The notes under the pieces were generated by a model. It saw nothing but the letters and a program-made list of their open reading frames with translations, was not told the origin of the DNA and did not search any database. Shown piece by piece: positions 7,121 through 15,750 of a stretch of DNA of 31,693 bases (within the stretch, counting starts at the first letter, position 1; the number at the start of each line of letters is the position of its first letter). The translations under genes were made by a program, and so were the position numbers. Origin of the DNA: Deltaproteobacteria bacterium. GTDB taxonomy: Bacteria > Desulfobacterota > Syntrophia > Syntrophales > Smithellaceae. The stretch lies in assembly GCA_009668925.1 (NCBI GenBank), contig SBEK01000017.1, positions 1 through 31,693 of the forward strand. The letters run 5' to 3'.

Positions 7121-9046
7121 TCATAATTCCCTCCCCATGGCCGCCCCTTCCCAAATGGCATCCAGGGCTCTTCCGGCTTGCCGGGCATCACCGATCACGC
7201 GGCAGGGATAGCCTGCTTCTTTCGCTGCTTCCTCCGCGGCATGGTCCGGTTTCACACCCACGGCCACCACCACCGAATCGATATCGCCGATCGTCCGCGT
7301 TTCTCCGTTTTGCTCCACGATGACGCTCTGGTCTTTGATTTCCAGGCATTTCGCGTTGACCAGCACGGTGACGCCGTGATCCGCTAAAAATTTAACCGCC
7401 TGCGGTTTGCGGGTCAAACCCAGTCCGCCGGCAATATTCTTCAACATCTCGACGACGATCACTTTTTTCCCCTGCCAACACAGGAGTTCGGCGACTTCCA
7501 CGCCGATCAATCCCCCGCCCAGCACCACCACGGAGTTCCCGGTGGTTGCCCGGCCTTCCAGGACATCAGGGGCCGCCGCAACATGCGATTTATCGATGCC
7601 GGAAATGTCCGGAATGATGGGCCGCGAGCCCGTGGCCACGATGATTTCATCGGGATTCATTTCCGCGGCGAGTTTTTGGGTGAACATCGTGTCGAGTCTG
7701 ATCTCGACGCCCGCGCGCTCGGCGATTCTCCCCATCTGGAGGGCGGCATCCGCCATGGCTTGCTTCCGGGGCGCCGCTCCCGCCAGAAAGAACTGGCCTC
7801 CCAGGCGGCGGGCCTTTTCGATAAGGATGACCTGATGCCCTCTCTTCTGCAGCGTTGTCGCCGCTTCCAGGCCGGCCGGTCCGCCGCCCACCACCAGAAT
7901 CCGTTTCTTTCGCACCGCCTGCTTGAGTTCGCACGCACGCTCCTGACCCGTAGCCGGGTTCCGGAGACAGCGGACCGGCAGGCCCTGCATAAAGAGGCGG
8001 TCCACGCACCCCTGGTTGCAGCCGATGCATTTGAGAATCGAATCAAAATCACCGGCCAGCGCTTTATTGCAGAATTCAGGATCGGCGAGATGTCCTCTGC
8101 CGACCGCGACAAAATCCGCCTTTCCCTCCCCTAGGCTTTGGTCGGCCGCGACGGGATCGTTGAAGCGAATGGCGGCGATCACGGGGATGGAAGCGACCGA
8201 TTTCACGGCTGCGGCGTTTTCCAGAAAGGGATTTTCGGTCAAATCCAGGGGAGGGATGATTCTGGCCAGCGATCCGTAAACACCGGCGGAAACATGAACG
8301 GCGTCAATCCCGGCTTTCTCCAGCATCCGGACAATGCGCTTCGTCTCCTCCACGGTCAATCCGTTTTCCACATATTCATCGGCGGAGAGCCTGTATAATA
8401 CCGGAAAGCCGGGGCCTGTCTTACGGCGAATATCCCGGATGACTTCCAGGGCAAAGCGCGCCCGATTTTCGAGCGACCCGCCGTATTCGTCCTGACGGTG
8501 ATTGGAGTAAGCGCTCATAAATTGGGCAATCAGATAGCCGTGGGCGCCGTGCACTTCCACGGCGTCGAAACCGGCCTGCTTCGCCCTTACGGCCGCGTCT
8601 CCATAAGCCCCCGCCAATTCATGGATTTGATCGGCGGTGAGTTCGGCGGGCATTTCCCGGCACAGAGGGCAGGGAATCGGCGACGGGGCCACGATCGGCA
8701 TACCCGTTACGCGGCTGTTGGTCTGACGCCCGGCATGCCACAGTTGGATACAGGCCTTTCCCCCCGCACCCCGGATCGCCGCCGCGAGCTTCGTTAATCC
8801 GGGGATAAAGGAGTCGTCGTAGATGCCGATGGTCCGCGGGCCTTTGGTCGAAGGGTGAACCGCGGAGACCTCGATGATATTCATGCCGCAGCCGCCCTTC
8901 GCCCTGGCGACGTGGTAATCGATGAGTTCCCGGGAAATAAAGCCGCCCTCATCCGGGAGCATCGTACCCATGGGCGGGAAAATTACTCTGTTTTTCAACG
9001 TGAGGCCGCCTATTTTCCCTTCGCGGAACAGGTGATGTAAAGCCAA
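7121..9046 (-). CDS. FadH-like 2,4-dienoyl-CoA / enoate reductase (OYE + Fe-S + FAD/NAD domains)
   Basis: A 641-residue iron-sulfur flavoenzyme reducing activated C=C bonds, probably with NAD(P)H. The order is an old-yellow-enzyme TIM barrel (about 1-335; HGAHGYLIAQF with His167 and Tyr171, YGGSLENR), a 4Fe-4S motif (Cys340, 343, 347 and 360), then a glutathione-reductase-like part with VVGGGPAGLEAA at 385-396 and a second dinucleotide loop VVVLGGGLIGVEVAE. Length and layout fit 2,4-dienoyl-CoA reductase and clostridial enoate reductases. The TTG at 9046 was chosen because AGGAGGA precedes it and it gives the standard MALHHLFREGKIGGL start; the frame stays open up to 9253 without such a site. 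It is monocistronic here. Enoyl-CoA or aromatic-derived substrates are possible. Confidence 0.9.
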   Translation of the reverse strand: MALHHLFREGKIGGLTLKNRVIFPPMGTMLPDEGGFISRELIDYHVARAKGGCGMNIIEVSAVHPSTKGPRTIGIYDDSFIPGLTKLAAAIRGAGGKACIQLWHAGRQTNSRVTGMPIVAPSPIPCPLCREMPAELTADQIHELAGAYGDAAVRAKQAGFDAVEVHGAHGYLIAQFMSAYSNHRQDEYGGSLENRARFALEVIRDIRRKTGPGFPVLYRLSADEYVENGLTVEETKRIVRMLEKAGIDAVHVSAGVYGSLARIIPPLDLTENPFLENAAAVKSVASIPVIAAIRFNDPVAADQSLGEGKADFVAVGRGHLADPEFCNKALAGDFDSILKCIGCNQGCVDRLFMQGLPVRCLRNPATGQERACELKQAVRKKRILVVGGGPAGLEAATTLQKRGHQVILIEKARRLGGQFFLAGAAPRKQAMADAALQMGRIAERAGVEIRLDTMFTQKLAAEMNPDEIIVATGSRPIIPDISGIDKSHVAAAPDVLEGRATTGNSVVVLGGGLIGVEVAELLCWQGKKVIVVEMLKNIAGGLGLTRKPQAVKFLADHGVTVLVNAKCLEIKDQSVIVEQNGETRTIGDIDSVVVAVGVKPDHAAEEAAKEAGYPCRVIGDARQAGRALDAIWEGAAMGREL

Positions 9047-9201
9047 AATATTCCTCCTGATGATCCTGTGTTTTTGTCGGATCGGATAATTCGTTCCGGT
9101 TGCACATATAGAAAACTTCCCTTTCCACGTCAATTGAATAATGGGAACATCCCGGCGTCGCTTTCCATCATGCAATCGACTTCCAGGTTTCTTTCGAATG
9201 A

Positions 9202-9343
9202 GCCCGGTTATTAAAAAGATGGAACGGGGCCGGGATAGCCGTCTATCCGGCATCCCGCACCGGTGATTATGTGGTGGGCGTCACGGTTGCAGTGGATGGC
9301 GCTGTAGTCCTCATGACAGCCAAAGCCGACGCTTGAGACGAGA
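9202..9343 (+). pseudogene. Possible C-terminal scrap of a short-chain dehydrogenase
   Basis: An open frame of about 46 codons ends GDYVVGVTVAVDGAVVL. This resembles the last strand of short-chain dehydrogenases (YvtGvtlpVDGG). Nothing else of the enzyme is present and there is no start with a ribosome site. The rest of the interval 9047-9349 shows no gene. Weak evidence; chance similarity is possible. Confidence 0.25.
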
Positions 9344-9349
9344 GAAAAG

Positions 9350-9391
9350 GGGCAAGTCTCTTCCCGGCGTAAGCCGGGAGGCGACTTGCCC
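9350..9391 (-). terminator. Long hairpin terminator after the glycosyltransferase gene
   Basis: GGGCAAGTC (9350-9358) pairs with GACTTGCCC (9383-9391), and inside it CCCGGC (9363-9368) pairs with GCCGGG (9373-9378) around GTAA. Read on the minus strand it begins eight bases after the glycosyltransferase stop and is followed by CCTTTTCTC, a short U-rich tail. Confidence 0.7.
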
Positions 9392-9398
9392 TTATTCC

Positions 9399-10349
9399 CT
9401 ATTCCCACTTTGGTTTTATTTTGAGCGACGGGATTGAAGCGCGAAGGGAAGACCAATCACCTCGTATGAGCCGGCCAATAAGACGCAGGGGCATCATGAT
9501 ACTCCGCGAACGCTGTGATGTGATTTTATTTTGTTCCAGAGCGAGCAGCATTATCCGGCTTTCCAAATCTTTCACCGCCTGATTCAGGCGGGCAATCTCC
9601 CGGTCACGCGCGGACACTTCCTGTTGAAGTTGATCCCTTTGAACGATGAGCTCCTCCTTGGTCACATGATTGGCATTATTTAAAAATGCTATTCCGTCAT
9701 GATATCTGTATGAAATATTCGTTAACGGTCTAACCTCAAATTTGTGTTGCCATAGCACATAAGTCAGGCTGAGCTGGTCTCTTCTTGAATAATGTTCAAT
9801 CCACCACCACCAATCCTTCATAACGTTGATGACGCGATCATGGTGATGATGCCTGTAGATGATATTACTTTCAAACAGACCATTTCTTTCCGGGAAGCCC
9901 TCGCTTCTGATTAAATCCACCTGTTTTTTCATGACCGTTTCATCGTCTTTCCCTAACTTCACACAGGCCAGAAGTTCATCATAAATACAATTTCTGCCCG
10001 GATGCGGTGAGAGGGATATCAAACGGGATTCATCGATGGCCCTGTCCATGTCGGCAAACGGATCCTTATTTAAAATATCCATGTTGGCATCAAGCCAAAT
10101 ACTTTTTTCATGCTCGGGAAACAAGAGGTGCGGATGAATCTTATGCCATCTTTGGTTGCGGACATCATCAAGCTTGTCGAAAAGGAGAGGCCTGATTTGC
10201 CAGTGGGAATTAGCAGCCGTGCCGATGGATAAATCATCCGTAAAACAAACATAGTCCCAATCCGGATCCATATAGGTATGATTGATAAGCGTATCATAGC
10301 CGCCGGTTATGCAGGTGTATATCGCTCCTTTTTGTTTATTGTTTTTCAC
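9399..10349 (-). CDS. DUF616/TOD1-like glycosyltransferase with C-terminal coiled coil
   Basis: A 316-residue cytosolic protein. The start (KGAIYTCITGGYDTL), YVCFTDDL, the metal-binding-type SIWLDANMDI and the FESNIIYRHH segment match the DUF616 (TOD1/MUCI70-like) glycosyltransferase domain. Residues about 230-275 are heptad-rich (EELIVQRDQLQQEVSARDREIARLNQAVKDL split over the segment) and should form a coiled coil. The basic C-terminal tail resembles tails of bacterial polysaccharide glycosyltransferases. It lies 67 bases after the radical SAM/cupin gene on the same strand, so they probably form one unit. Donor and acceptor sugars are unknown; assignment to surface glycan synthesis is inferred. 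Confidence 0.8.
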   Translation of the reverse strand: MKNNKQKGAIYTCITGGYDTLINHTYMDPDWDYVCFTDDLSIGTAANSHWQIRPLLFDKLDDVRNQRWHKIHPHLLFPEHEKSIWLDANMDILNKDPFADMDRAIDESRLISLSPHPGRNCIYDELLACVKLGKDDETVMKKQVDLIRSEGFPERNGLFESNIIYRHHHHDRVINVMKDWWWWIEHYSRRDQLSLTYVLWQHKFEVRPLTNISYRYHDGIAFLNNANHVTKEELIVQRDQLQQEVSARDREIARLNQAVKDLESRIMLLALEQNKITSQRSRSIMMPLRLIGRLIRGDWSSLRASIPSLKIKPKWE

Positions 10350-10416
10350 AAGACTTGACCTTCCGCTGAATTGTAGGCGGGCTGTGTTAAGGACAGTTGC
10401 CGTTTCAGGAATATCA

Positions 10417-12573
10417 TCACGATTCTTTAAATAAGATCAATTTGTATATTTTTCCCGCCAATCTCTGCGCCGGAGCCGGCAGGAGAACTATCATTTTTCT
10501 GGCTTTATCTCCCGCAAATCTCAATGGTTTGGTCATTCGCCAGCTTGTCGAGTTGTAAAGGGCGGCGATCTGTGCATCACGCTCGAAAACGGCCTGCTCA
10601 CGGCTGGGAATCCCGCCCGGATTGCTTTCAACAAATATTTGCAGCGGACTCTTCTGCTTTGCTGCTTTTTCCTCCGGCGTCGACCCGAGCGACAAACGTT
10701 TCTTGACTTTGGTTCCGGCAATTCGCCATGGCCTGGTTATTCGCCAACTGGTGGAGTGATAAATGGCGGCAATCTGCGCATCACGCATCGCCAGTATATC
10801 GCAGGCAGGCGAAACACCCCTGGGCTTCACATACGTCCGCATGGTTTGATAGTAAATACATGTGCAGCATGGAATATCTGCGCGCGGAGGCGCCAGTCCC
10901 ATTAACATCTGACGCGCATAATTTATCTTTTCATTATTCAGGCAGGCCAATAATCCCTCTTCAAAAACATTTCCAAAATCCTGTTGATAATTGATGCTGC
11001 AACCCAGCAATCTTCCGTCTGCGTGGATCTGAGGGTTTTCCCAAAGCTGCAAACAGGAGACATTTTGCAGGTAGCGCTCGCCGTGCTTATCCAAATATTC
11101 CTGCCGGTCGGCGCAATCCAGTCCGCTTTCTCTTCGGATGAGGTCACGATTTTTAATGGGTGAGAATATTTCACCCGTATACAGACCTCCAAAAGATAAT
11201 TTTACATGGAAGTCCATTTCGAGTTCAGCGGCCATGCTTCTGGCCTTCTCAATTTCTTGTTCATTATGGCCAAAAGCGACAAACTGCCATTTCAGTTTGG
11301 GTAAATCTGTTTTGTAACGCTGCTTGAACGCGTTAATCGTGCGGATATGAGCAATGACTTTTTCAAAATCGCCGCCGACACGATATATTTTATAGGTCTC
11401 GTTGGATGCTCCGTCCACCGAAACGGTCATGCCGCGGAGTTGGTATTTTACCAGAGCCTCTAACAGGTCATCACTGACCGTGTTCAAATTTACGCCGCAG
11501 TTGGCCTGCAAGGCAACGTTCTTTTTAAAGCCATATTCGAGAATGGATATTATTTCCGGATTCAGAAAAATTTCTCCCCAATTAGACAGCTCAATGGTCT
11601 TGATCCACGGATTAGCGTCTATTAAGGCTTTGAAATCGGAAAATCTCAAAAACTTTGCCCCTAGAGTCTTTAATGTCATTCCCTGACCGGTGGGACAGGA
11701 AGGACATCTCAACTGACACGCTGAAGACGCGTCGAGCATAATGAATGACGGCTTAATCTCTTCATTTGGCTTGAAACCGGAGGTGTTCTTCAAGGGTTTT
11801 GGAGAATGCCGGTGAAATTCGAAAACGAGATATCTGGCCTCATTTTCCGCAGGGTTAAGCATTCCATGAGGCTTCCCGGCTTCGTAAAAAATAACGCCGG
11901 GAGCTTTGATGTTTTGGCCAAGCGTCTGCACTTCTCCTTCCAAAAGAAGAAGGGCCACGTCATGAGAATCAACGTGCGGTGAATAACCGGCGCCGGGGGC
12001 GAGACACGTTGTGTGACAGTGAAGCTTATCCAAATACCGGGTCGGTTTCTCAAACAGCGGTTGCATCGAAACACCCTGCCCGCCATCCGTCTCATCGCCG
12101 GCCGGCAAAGCATTAAAACGGCAAAAATCAAGCGTCTCGGCCTGATGGGAAGGCGCTCCCTGCCATCTGAACATGAGATAATTTGCCGGTTCTTCACTGA
12201 TCGTTTCGAGACTGTGGGCGAAGTTGGCCGGATAGTAGACAAACTGGTTTTTTTGCAAACGTTTCCGATAAAAGCAGGGTTGATCCGGCGCATGATCAGA
12301 TCTTAAAATAATATCCACCTCACCCGATAAAACAATTAAAATCTCTTCGTCGGTGTGCTCATGAGGGGAATGCGGACTGGCGCCGCAGACCAATGCGGAA
12401 ACATGACAGGAAAGATTATCCAGTATGGCTGTTTGGCCCTGGAAGATCGGATAAGGTTTCCATACTTCCCCGGCATCCGGATGCAGGGGAAGGATGAAGG
12501 GATAGCCTCCGCTTTTTATGACCGGTTGATGATGAATACGTAAAACTCCCTTCAAATGTGATCGCCGGCCCAA
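10417..12573 (-). CDS. Double-cupin radical SAM/SPASM protein with C-terminal STSWR repeats
   Basis: A 718-residue multidomain protein. Residues about 45-135 are a cupin (HSPHEHTDEEILIVLSGEVDI) and 180-255 a second one (GAGYSPHVDSHDVALLLLEGEV). A radical SAM domain follows, with its cluster motif at Cys286, Cys290 and Cys293 in ACQLRCPSCPTG. A SPASM-type region lies near 500-580, with CLQLW, GRLLGCSINY and PCCTCIYY for extra Fe-S clusters. The tail carries two similar units, DAQIAAIYHSTSWRITRPWR and DAQIAALYNSTSWRMTKPLR, a motif common at the ends of glycosyltransferases and sugar-modifying proteins. The start at a TTG is uncertain because no good ribosome site is seen. Pairing with a glycosyltransferase suggests modification of a sugar or glycan, but the reaction is unknown. 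Confidence 0.82.
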   Translation of the reverse strand: MGRRSHLKGVLRIHHQPVIKSGGYPFILPLHPDAGEVWKPYPIFQGQTAILDNLSCHVSALVCGASPHSPHEHTDEEILIVLSGEVDIILRSDHAPDQPCFYRKRLQKNQFVYYPANFAHSLETISEEPANYLMFRWQGAPSHQAETLDFCRFNALPAGDETDGGQGVSMQPLFEKPTRYLDKLHCHTTCLAPGAGYSPHVDSHDVALLLLEGEVQTLGQNIKAPGVIFYEAGKPHGMLNPAENEARYLVFEFHRHSPKPLKNTSGFKPNEEIKPSFIMLDASSACQLRCPSCPTGQGMTLKTLGAKFLRFSDFKALIDANPWIKTIELSNWGEIFLNPEIISILEYGFKKNVALQANCGVNLNTVSDDLLEALVKYQLRGMTVSVDGASNETYKIYRVGGDFEKVIAHIRTINAFKQRYKTDLPKLKWQFVAFGHNEQEIEKARSMAAELEMDFHVKLSFGGLYTGEIFSPIKNRDLIRRESGLDCADRQEYLDKHGERYLQNVSCLQLWENPQIHADGRLLGCSINYQQDFGNVFEEGLLACLNNEKINYARQMLMGLAPPRADIPCCTCIYYQTMRTYVKPRGVSPACDILAMRDAQIAAIYHSTSWRITRPWRIAGTKVKKRLSLGSTPEEKAAKQKSPLQIFVESNPGGIPSREQAVFERDAQIAALYNSTSWRMTKPLRFAGDKARKMIVLLPAPAQRLAGKIYKLILFKES

Positions 12574-13103
12574 AGCGGCTCCGCGGTATAGCGAATATGC
12601 AGCAGGCTCTCTGAATGCCTTACCGTTCCATTATGATGGTACATCATGACTTGGACCGACAAATTTTATGAGGTTGGACTTATTGGTTGGGATTTTTTAT
12701 CCTGCTGTGTTCTTTTTCGGCCAAAAAATCTTCCGATATCCCCACAAATTGTCCTGGAATTTCGGGGCATACTATACAAGGCAATGAAAATAATTCAAGA
12801 AATAATTCGCGAAAGGTGAATGGGGAAGGGTGAAGGAAAAAGGGATTGCCACGCGGAGCGGGGCTCTGCTCGCAATGACGGCGTGGAAAATTGAGATCAG
12901 GTCAATGAAGGGAAAGACATTGAGCCCGAATGACTCTTATAACAATTGGATATAGACAAACGACGTAAACCTGCTAAGCTTCTGTGAGCGGAGAGAAGCT
13001 GTGAGAAGATGTGCTCCAAAAATCAAAAGGCGGACGCCGGTTTTGGACAGGGATTGATTAGAAAAGCTTGGAAAAAATAAGAGAGATGCGACGGAGGGGA
13101 TCG
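12574..13103. other. Intergenic region with a TCATTGCGAG-type repeat
   Basis: No convincing gene is seen in these 530 bases, which separate divergently oriented genes. They must hold the promoters for the radical SAM gene (left) and the VOC gene (right), but none stands out. An inverted copy of the short palindromic repeat found at 28.2-28.35 kb lies at 12844-12879. Confidence 0.6.
12844..12879 (-). repeat. Short palindromic repeat (TCATTGCGAG...GTGGCAATC), inverted copy
   Basis: GATTGCCACGCGG...CGCAATGAC is the reverse complement of the units at 28265-28301 and 28315-28351. The ends ATTGC/GCAAT are mutually inverted, with a variable GC-rich centre. This is a dispersed intergenic repeat, not a gene. 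Confidence 0.7.
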
Positions 13104-13586
13104 ATGGCAAAAACAGTGGCTCATATCTGTATCCTGGTCGCCGATATCGACCGGGCGATCGCCGACTATAAAAAGATTTTCGAAGTGGTTTCCCCTGAGC
13201 TGGCCGGGCGGGAAGTCGTCAGACAGGAGCGGTGGGCGGACAACGAAAAATATATCACCGCTTTCTTCGGCGCGGTGGGCGACGCCTGCGATATCCAGTT
13301 GATTCAGGCGCCTGATGAGCATTCGCCGCTGCACAAACGATTGGCCGCGCACGGGGAAGGCGTCCACCATATCGCCTTTGTCTCGTCCCATCTCGAAGAC
13401 ACCTATCGTGAGCTCAAAGCTAAAGATATCGCCGTCAACGACCGGTTGATCCCTGAACGCCCCGAAGACCGCGACGCGCCGGACCTCCGGCATTTCTGGA
13501 TCATGCCCCGTTCGGCACATGGCGTCCTCATCGAAATGATCGACGATTACGGTCTGAAGGACGGATTGCTGAAGGGAAAAAGTTAG
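13104..13586 (+). CDS. VOC-family protein, methylmalonyl-CoA epimerase-like
   Basis: A 160-residue protein of the vicinal oxygen chelate fold, built of two beta-alpha-beta-beta-beta repeats. Candidate metal ligands sit at the family positions: His7 in AHICILV, a Gln in DIQLIQ near 65-68, His88/His89 in GVHHIAFV and Glu144 in VLIEM. This set (His, Gln, His, Glu) is that of methylmalonyl-CoA epimerases, which interconvert methylmalonyl-CoA stereoisomers in propionate and succinate metabolism. The ATG at 13104 has GGAGGGG four bases before it; an upstream ATG at 13068 lacks one. No mutase or carboxylase gene is adjacent, so another VOC activity such as lyase or isomerase is possible. Confidence 0.78.
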   Translation: MAKTVAHICILVADIDRAIADYKKIFEVVSPELAGREVVRQERWADNEKYITAFFGAVGDACDIQLIQAPDEHSPLHKRLAAHGEGVHHIAFVSSHLEDTYRELKAKDIAVNDRLIPERPEDRDAPDLRHFWIMPRSAHGVLIEMIDDYGLKDGLLKGKS

Positions 13587-13937
13587 GGCGAGCGGGACGG
13601 GCCTTCCTGATTGCGATTGTCTCTCGATTATCTGTGATGCCAGAGTGCCCGCGATCGCCGGAGGATGATCGACGGCAACACCGGCAACGCTGACGAGAAC
13701 GTCAAAAACCGCGTTTGTTTACGTTCATAAGCCCGGCGACTGGAACCCATTATCCGCCGGGTTTCCCCTAGGATGATTTTCCGTTCCGTGAGCAATACGT
13801 TAATACGTTAACAGCGTTCCCTCTGTCCCCAACCGTGCCCGGGGACATCGATGATAATTGATGTGGATTTCGCGCAGGGAATTGCAGTAAAATAAAAATC
13901 ATACGGAAGAAATCTTTTTGATCAGGCAGACGATGAA
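13587..13937. other. Intergenic region with inverted repeats before the regulator gene
   Basis: No gene is seen. GTTAA-TACG-TTAAC at 13799-13812 is an operator-like inverted repeat. GTCCCC at 13825-13830 pairs with GGGGAC at 13841-13846 around ten bases. The latter resembles the GGGGACTGTCCCC palindrome at 17298-17310 and may be a decayed copy of the same dispersed sequence. Confidence 0.45.
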
Positions 13938-15290
13938 ATGACCATTAAACGCAGAAATAAAATACAAAAGACACCCGTTTCCGGGACGGCAAGAAAACAG
14001 AGCCCCGTAAGTGGATTAAAATCCGACGCGGACGGGGTCGACCGCAAAGATGAAGTCTTTCTGAATCCCGAGGGAATGACTAGGCTGATGCTGGAAAACG
14101 CCAATGACGCTATTTATATCAACCAGGATCAATACCTCCAGTATGTCAATGCCAAAACGATTGAAATTACGGGCTATACGGAAGAAGAGCTTTTGACGCG
14201 CCCCGGCATGGACTTTATTCATCCCGACGATCGGGGTGTCATCTATGATCGCTATGTGAGGCGGTTTCGCGGCGAAATCATCCGCAGCGTGTATCCTCAC
14301 AGAATTATCTGTAAAAACGGCGATATTAAATGGATTGAAGTGAATACGGTGATGATCTCCTGGCGGGGCCGGCCGGCCGCCTTAAGTTTCATGAAGGACA
14401 TCACCGAGAAAAAGAAGGCGGAAGAAGCGCTTAAACAATCTGAGCGGGAGCTGGCCCAGATCATAGATTTTCTGCCGGACGCCACCTTTGCCATTAATAT
14501 CAGAGGCGAAGTCATTGCCTGGAATCGGGCGATCGAAAATCTGACCGGCATTGTTGCCCGGGATATATTGGGAAAAGGAAATTATGAATACGCTCGCGCT
14601 TTTTACGGAGAGAGAAATCCCATCCTGATTGACAGGGTTCTTCATCCGTCCATAGAGGTTGCCGAGGAATATCTTTTTTACGCCAATGAAAAGGACTCGC
14701 TCCTTGCCGAAACGCAGATATCAAAAAATGGAAAGACCATTTTTTTCTGGTGCAAGGCGAGCCCTATTTACGATCACCACGAAGCGGTCACCGGCGCCAT
14801 TGAATCTCTCAGAGATATATCCGCGTTAAAAAAAACGGAGGAGGAACTCAAGGCCAAGACCCGGAGTCTCGAGGAGATGAATACGGCCCTCAAGGTTTTA
14901 TTGAACCAGCGGCAAAATGACAGCCGTGAGATAGAAGAAAAACTGCTGCTCAATATCAAGGAATTGGTTCTGCCCCATATCGATAAACTGAAAGCCGCCG
15001 ATTTGGATTTTACTCTGGCCTCGCATTTGGATATTATCGAGAATAATTTGAAGGAGATTGTTTCTCCTTTTCTGATGAATATTACGGCGAAATATTCAAA
15101 TTTTACGGCCAGGGAAATACAGGTGGTCTGTCTTATTCGCGACGGCATGGGTACAAAAGAAATCGCCCGTGCGCTGAACATTTCAACAAACTCGGTGGAC
15201 ACATACCGGCAGACGATCCGGAAAAAGCTTGGATTAAATAAAAAGAAGGGCAATATCCGGTCCATTCTTCTATCCCTTGACAGACATTGA
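13938..15290 (+). CDS. PAS-PAS-LuxR transcriptional regulator
   Basis: A 450-residue soluble sensor-regulator. Residues about 48-160 form a PAS domain with its PAC end (LLTRPGMDFIHPDDRG, FMKDITEKKKAEEAL). Residues 165-295 form a second PAS domain (IIDFLPDATFAINIRGEVIAWNRA ... ESLRDIS). A coiled coil spans about 295-345, and a LuxR/GerE helix-turn-helix closes the protein (FTAREIQVVCLIRDGMGTKEIARALNIS, SVDTYRQTIRKKLGL). There is no kinase or receiver domain, so the PAS domains probably sense a small molecule or redox state directly. It lies immediately upstream of, and on the same strand as, the receptor and CoA-enzyme cluster and is the obvious candidate to control it. The ribosome site is weak (GGCAGACGATGAA). 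Confidence 0.88.
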   Translation: MTIKRRNKIQKTPVSGTARKQSPVSGLKSDADGVDRKDEVFLNPEGMTRLMLENANDAIYINQDQYLQYVNAKTIEITGYTEEELLTRPGMDFIHPDDRGVIYDRYVRRFRGEIIRSVYPHRIICKNGDIKWIEVNTVMISWRGRPAALSFMKDITEKKKAEEALKQSERELAQIIDFLPDATFAINIRGEVIAWNRAIENLTGIVARDILGKGNYEYARAFYGERNPILIDRVLHPSIEVAEEYLFYANEKDSLLAETQISKNGKTIFFWCKASPIYDHHEAVTGAIESLRDISALKKTEEELKAKTRSLEEMNTALKVLLNQRQNDSREIEEKLLLNIKELVLPHIDKLKAADLDFTLASHLDIIENNLKEIVSPFLMNITAKYSNFTAREIQVVCLIRDGMGTKEIARALNISTNSVDTYRQTIRKKLGLNKKKGNIRSILLSLDRH

Positions 15291-15499
15291 AGAATCGACT
15301 TTCGGCGTCCTGATGACCGGCTTCTTTCTCCCAATTTTCTTTCGGCGAATATGATAACAATACCATCATTTTTTCACTAGTTTTTCATCATTCCTTTCCG
15401 CCGAACCCTGTGTTTTATGATTATTCTTTGAACAAGAGGTCCGGAGATGCAGACGGACAAAGGACAACGGGAAATGGCAGCAAGCGGATACATCCCCGA

Positions 15500-15655
15500 A
15501 CGGTATTCGGAGTGGTTGAAGTGGCTTCGGTGGTGCCGGCGCCGGCAGCGGCCGTGATCCTGGCCGACTTAGGAGCCGCTGTGATCAAGGTGGAGGCTCC
15601 GGGCGGAGGTGATATTCATCGCGGGGGCCATCAGCTTCCGGCGTTGAGAAATTGA
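15500..15655 (+). pseudogene. N-terminal fragment of a CaiB/BaiF CoA-transferase
   Basis: About 51 codons read VVEVASVVPAPAAAVILADLGAAVIKVEAPGGGDIHR and then a HQLPALRN end. This is the first Rossmann segment of class III CoA-transferases (LEVA..VA.PAA..ILADLGADVIKVE). It stops at 15655 after roughly an eighth of a normal 400-residue enzyme. The frame is open from an ATG at 15410, but the first 30 residues do not look like the family. It differs in sequence from the full-length transferase at 17680, so it marks a different, lost copy next to receptor 1. Confidence 0.7.
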
Positions 15656-15750
15656 TGGAGGCGGGTGTAGTGTTTCAGCAGTAGCGAAACGGATGCTTAT
15701 TCACCCGGATCCCGGATCCGGTAATTTAAAAAAGAAGGAGGGAGACTGAC

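Noticed and set aside
9047..9253. Upstream extension of the FadH-like protein to an in-frame start at 9253
   Set aside because: The extension is basic and low in similarity to the family, while TTG at 9046 has AGGAGGA at the correct distance and gives the standard N-terminus.
15410..15500. An intact 81-residue protein starting at ATG 15410
   Set aside because: The first 30 residues do not match anything, and the rest is only the first segment of a CoA-transferase, so a pseudogene fragment is the better reading.
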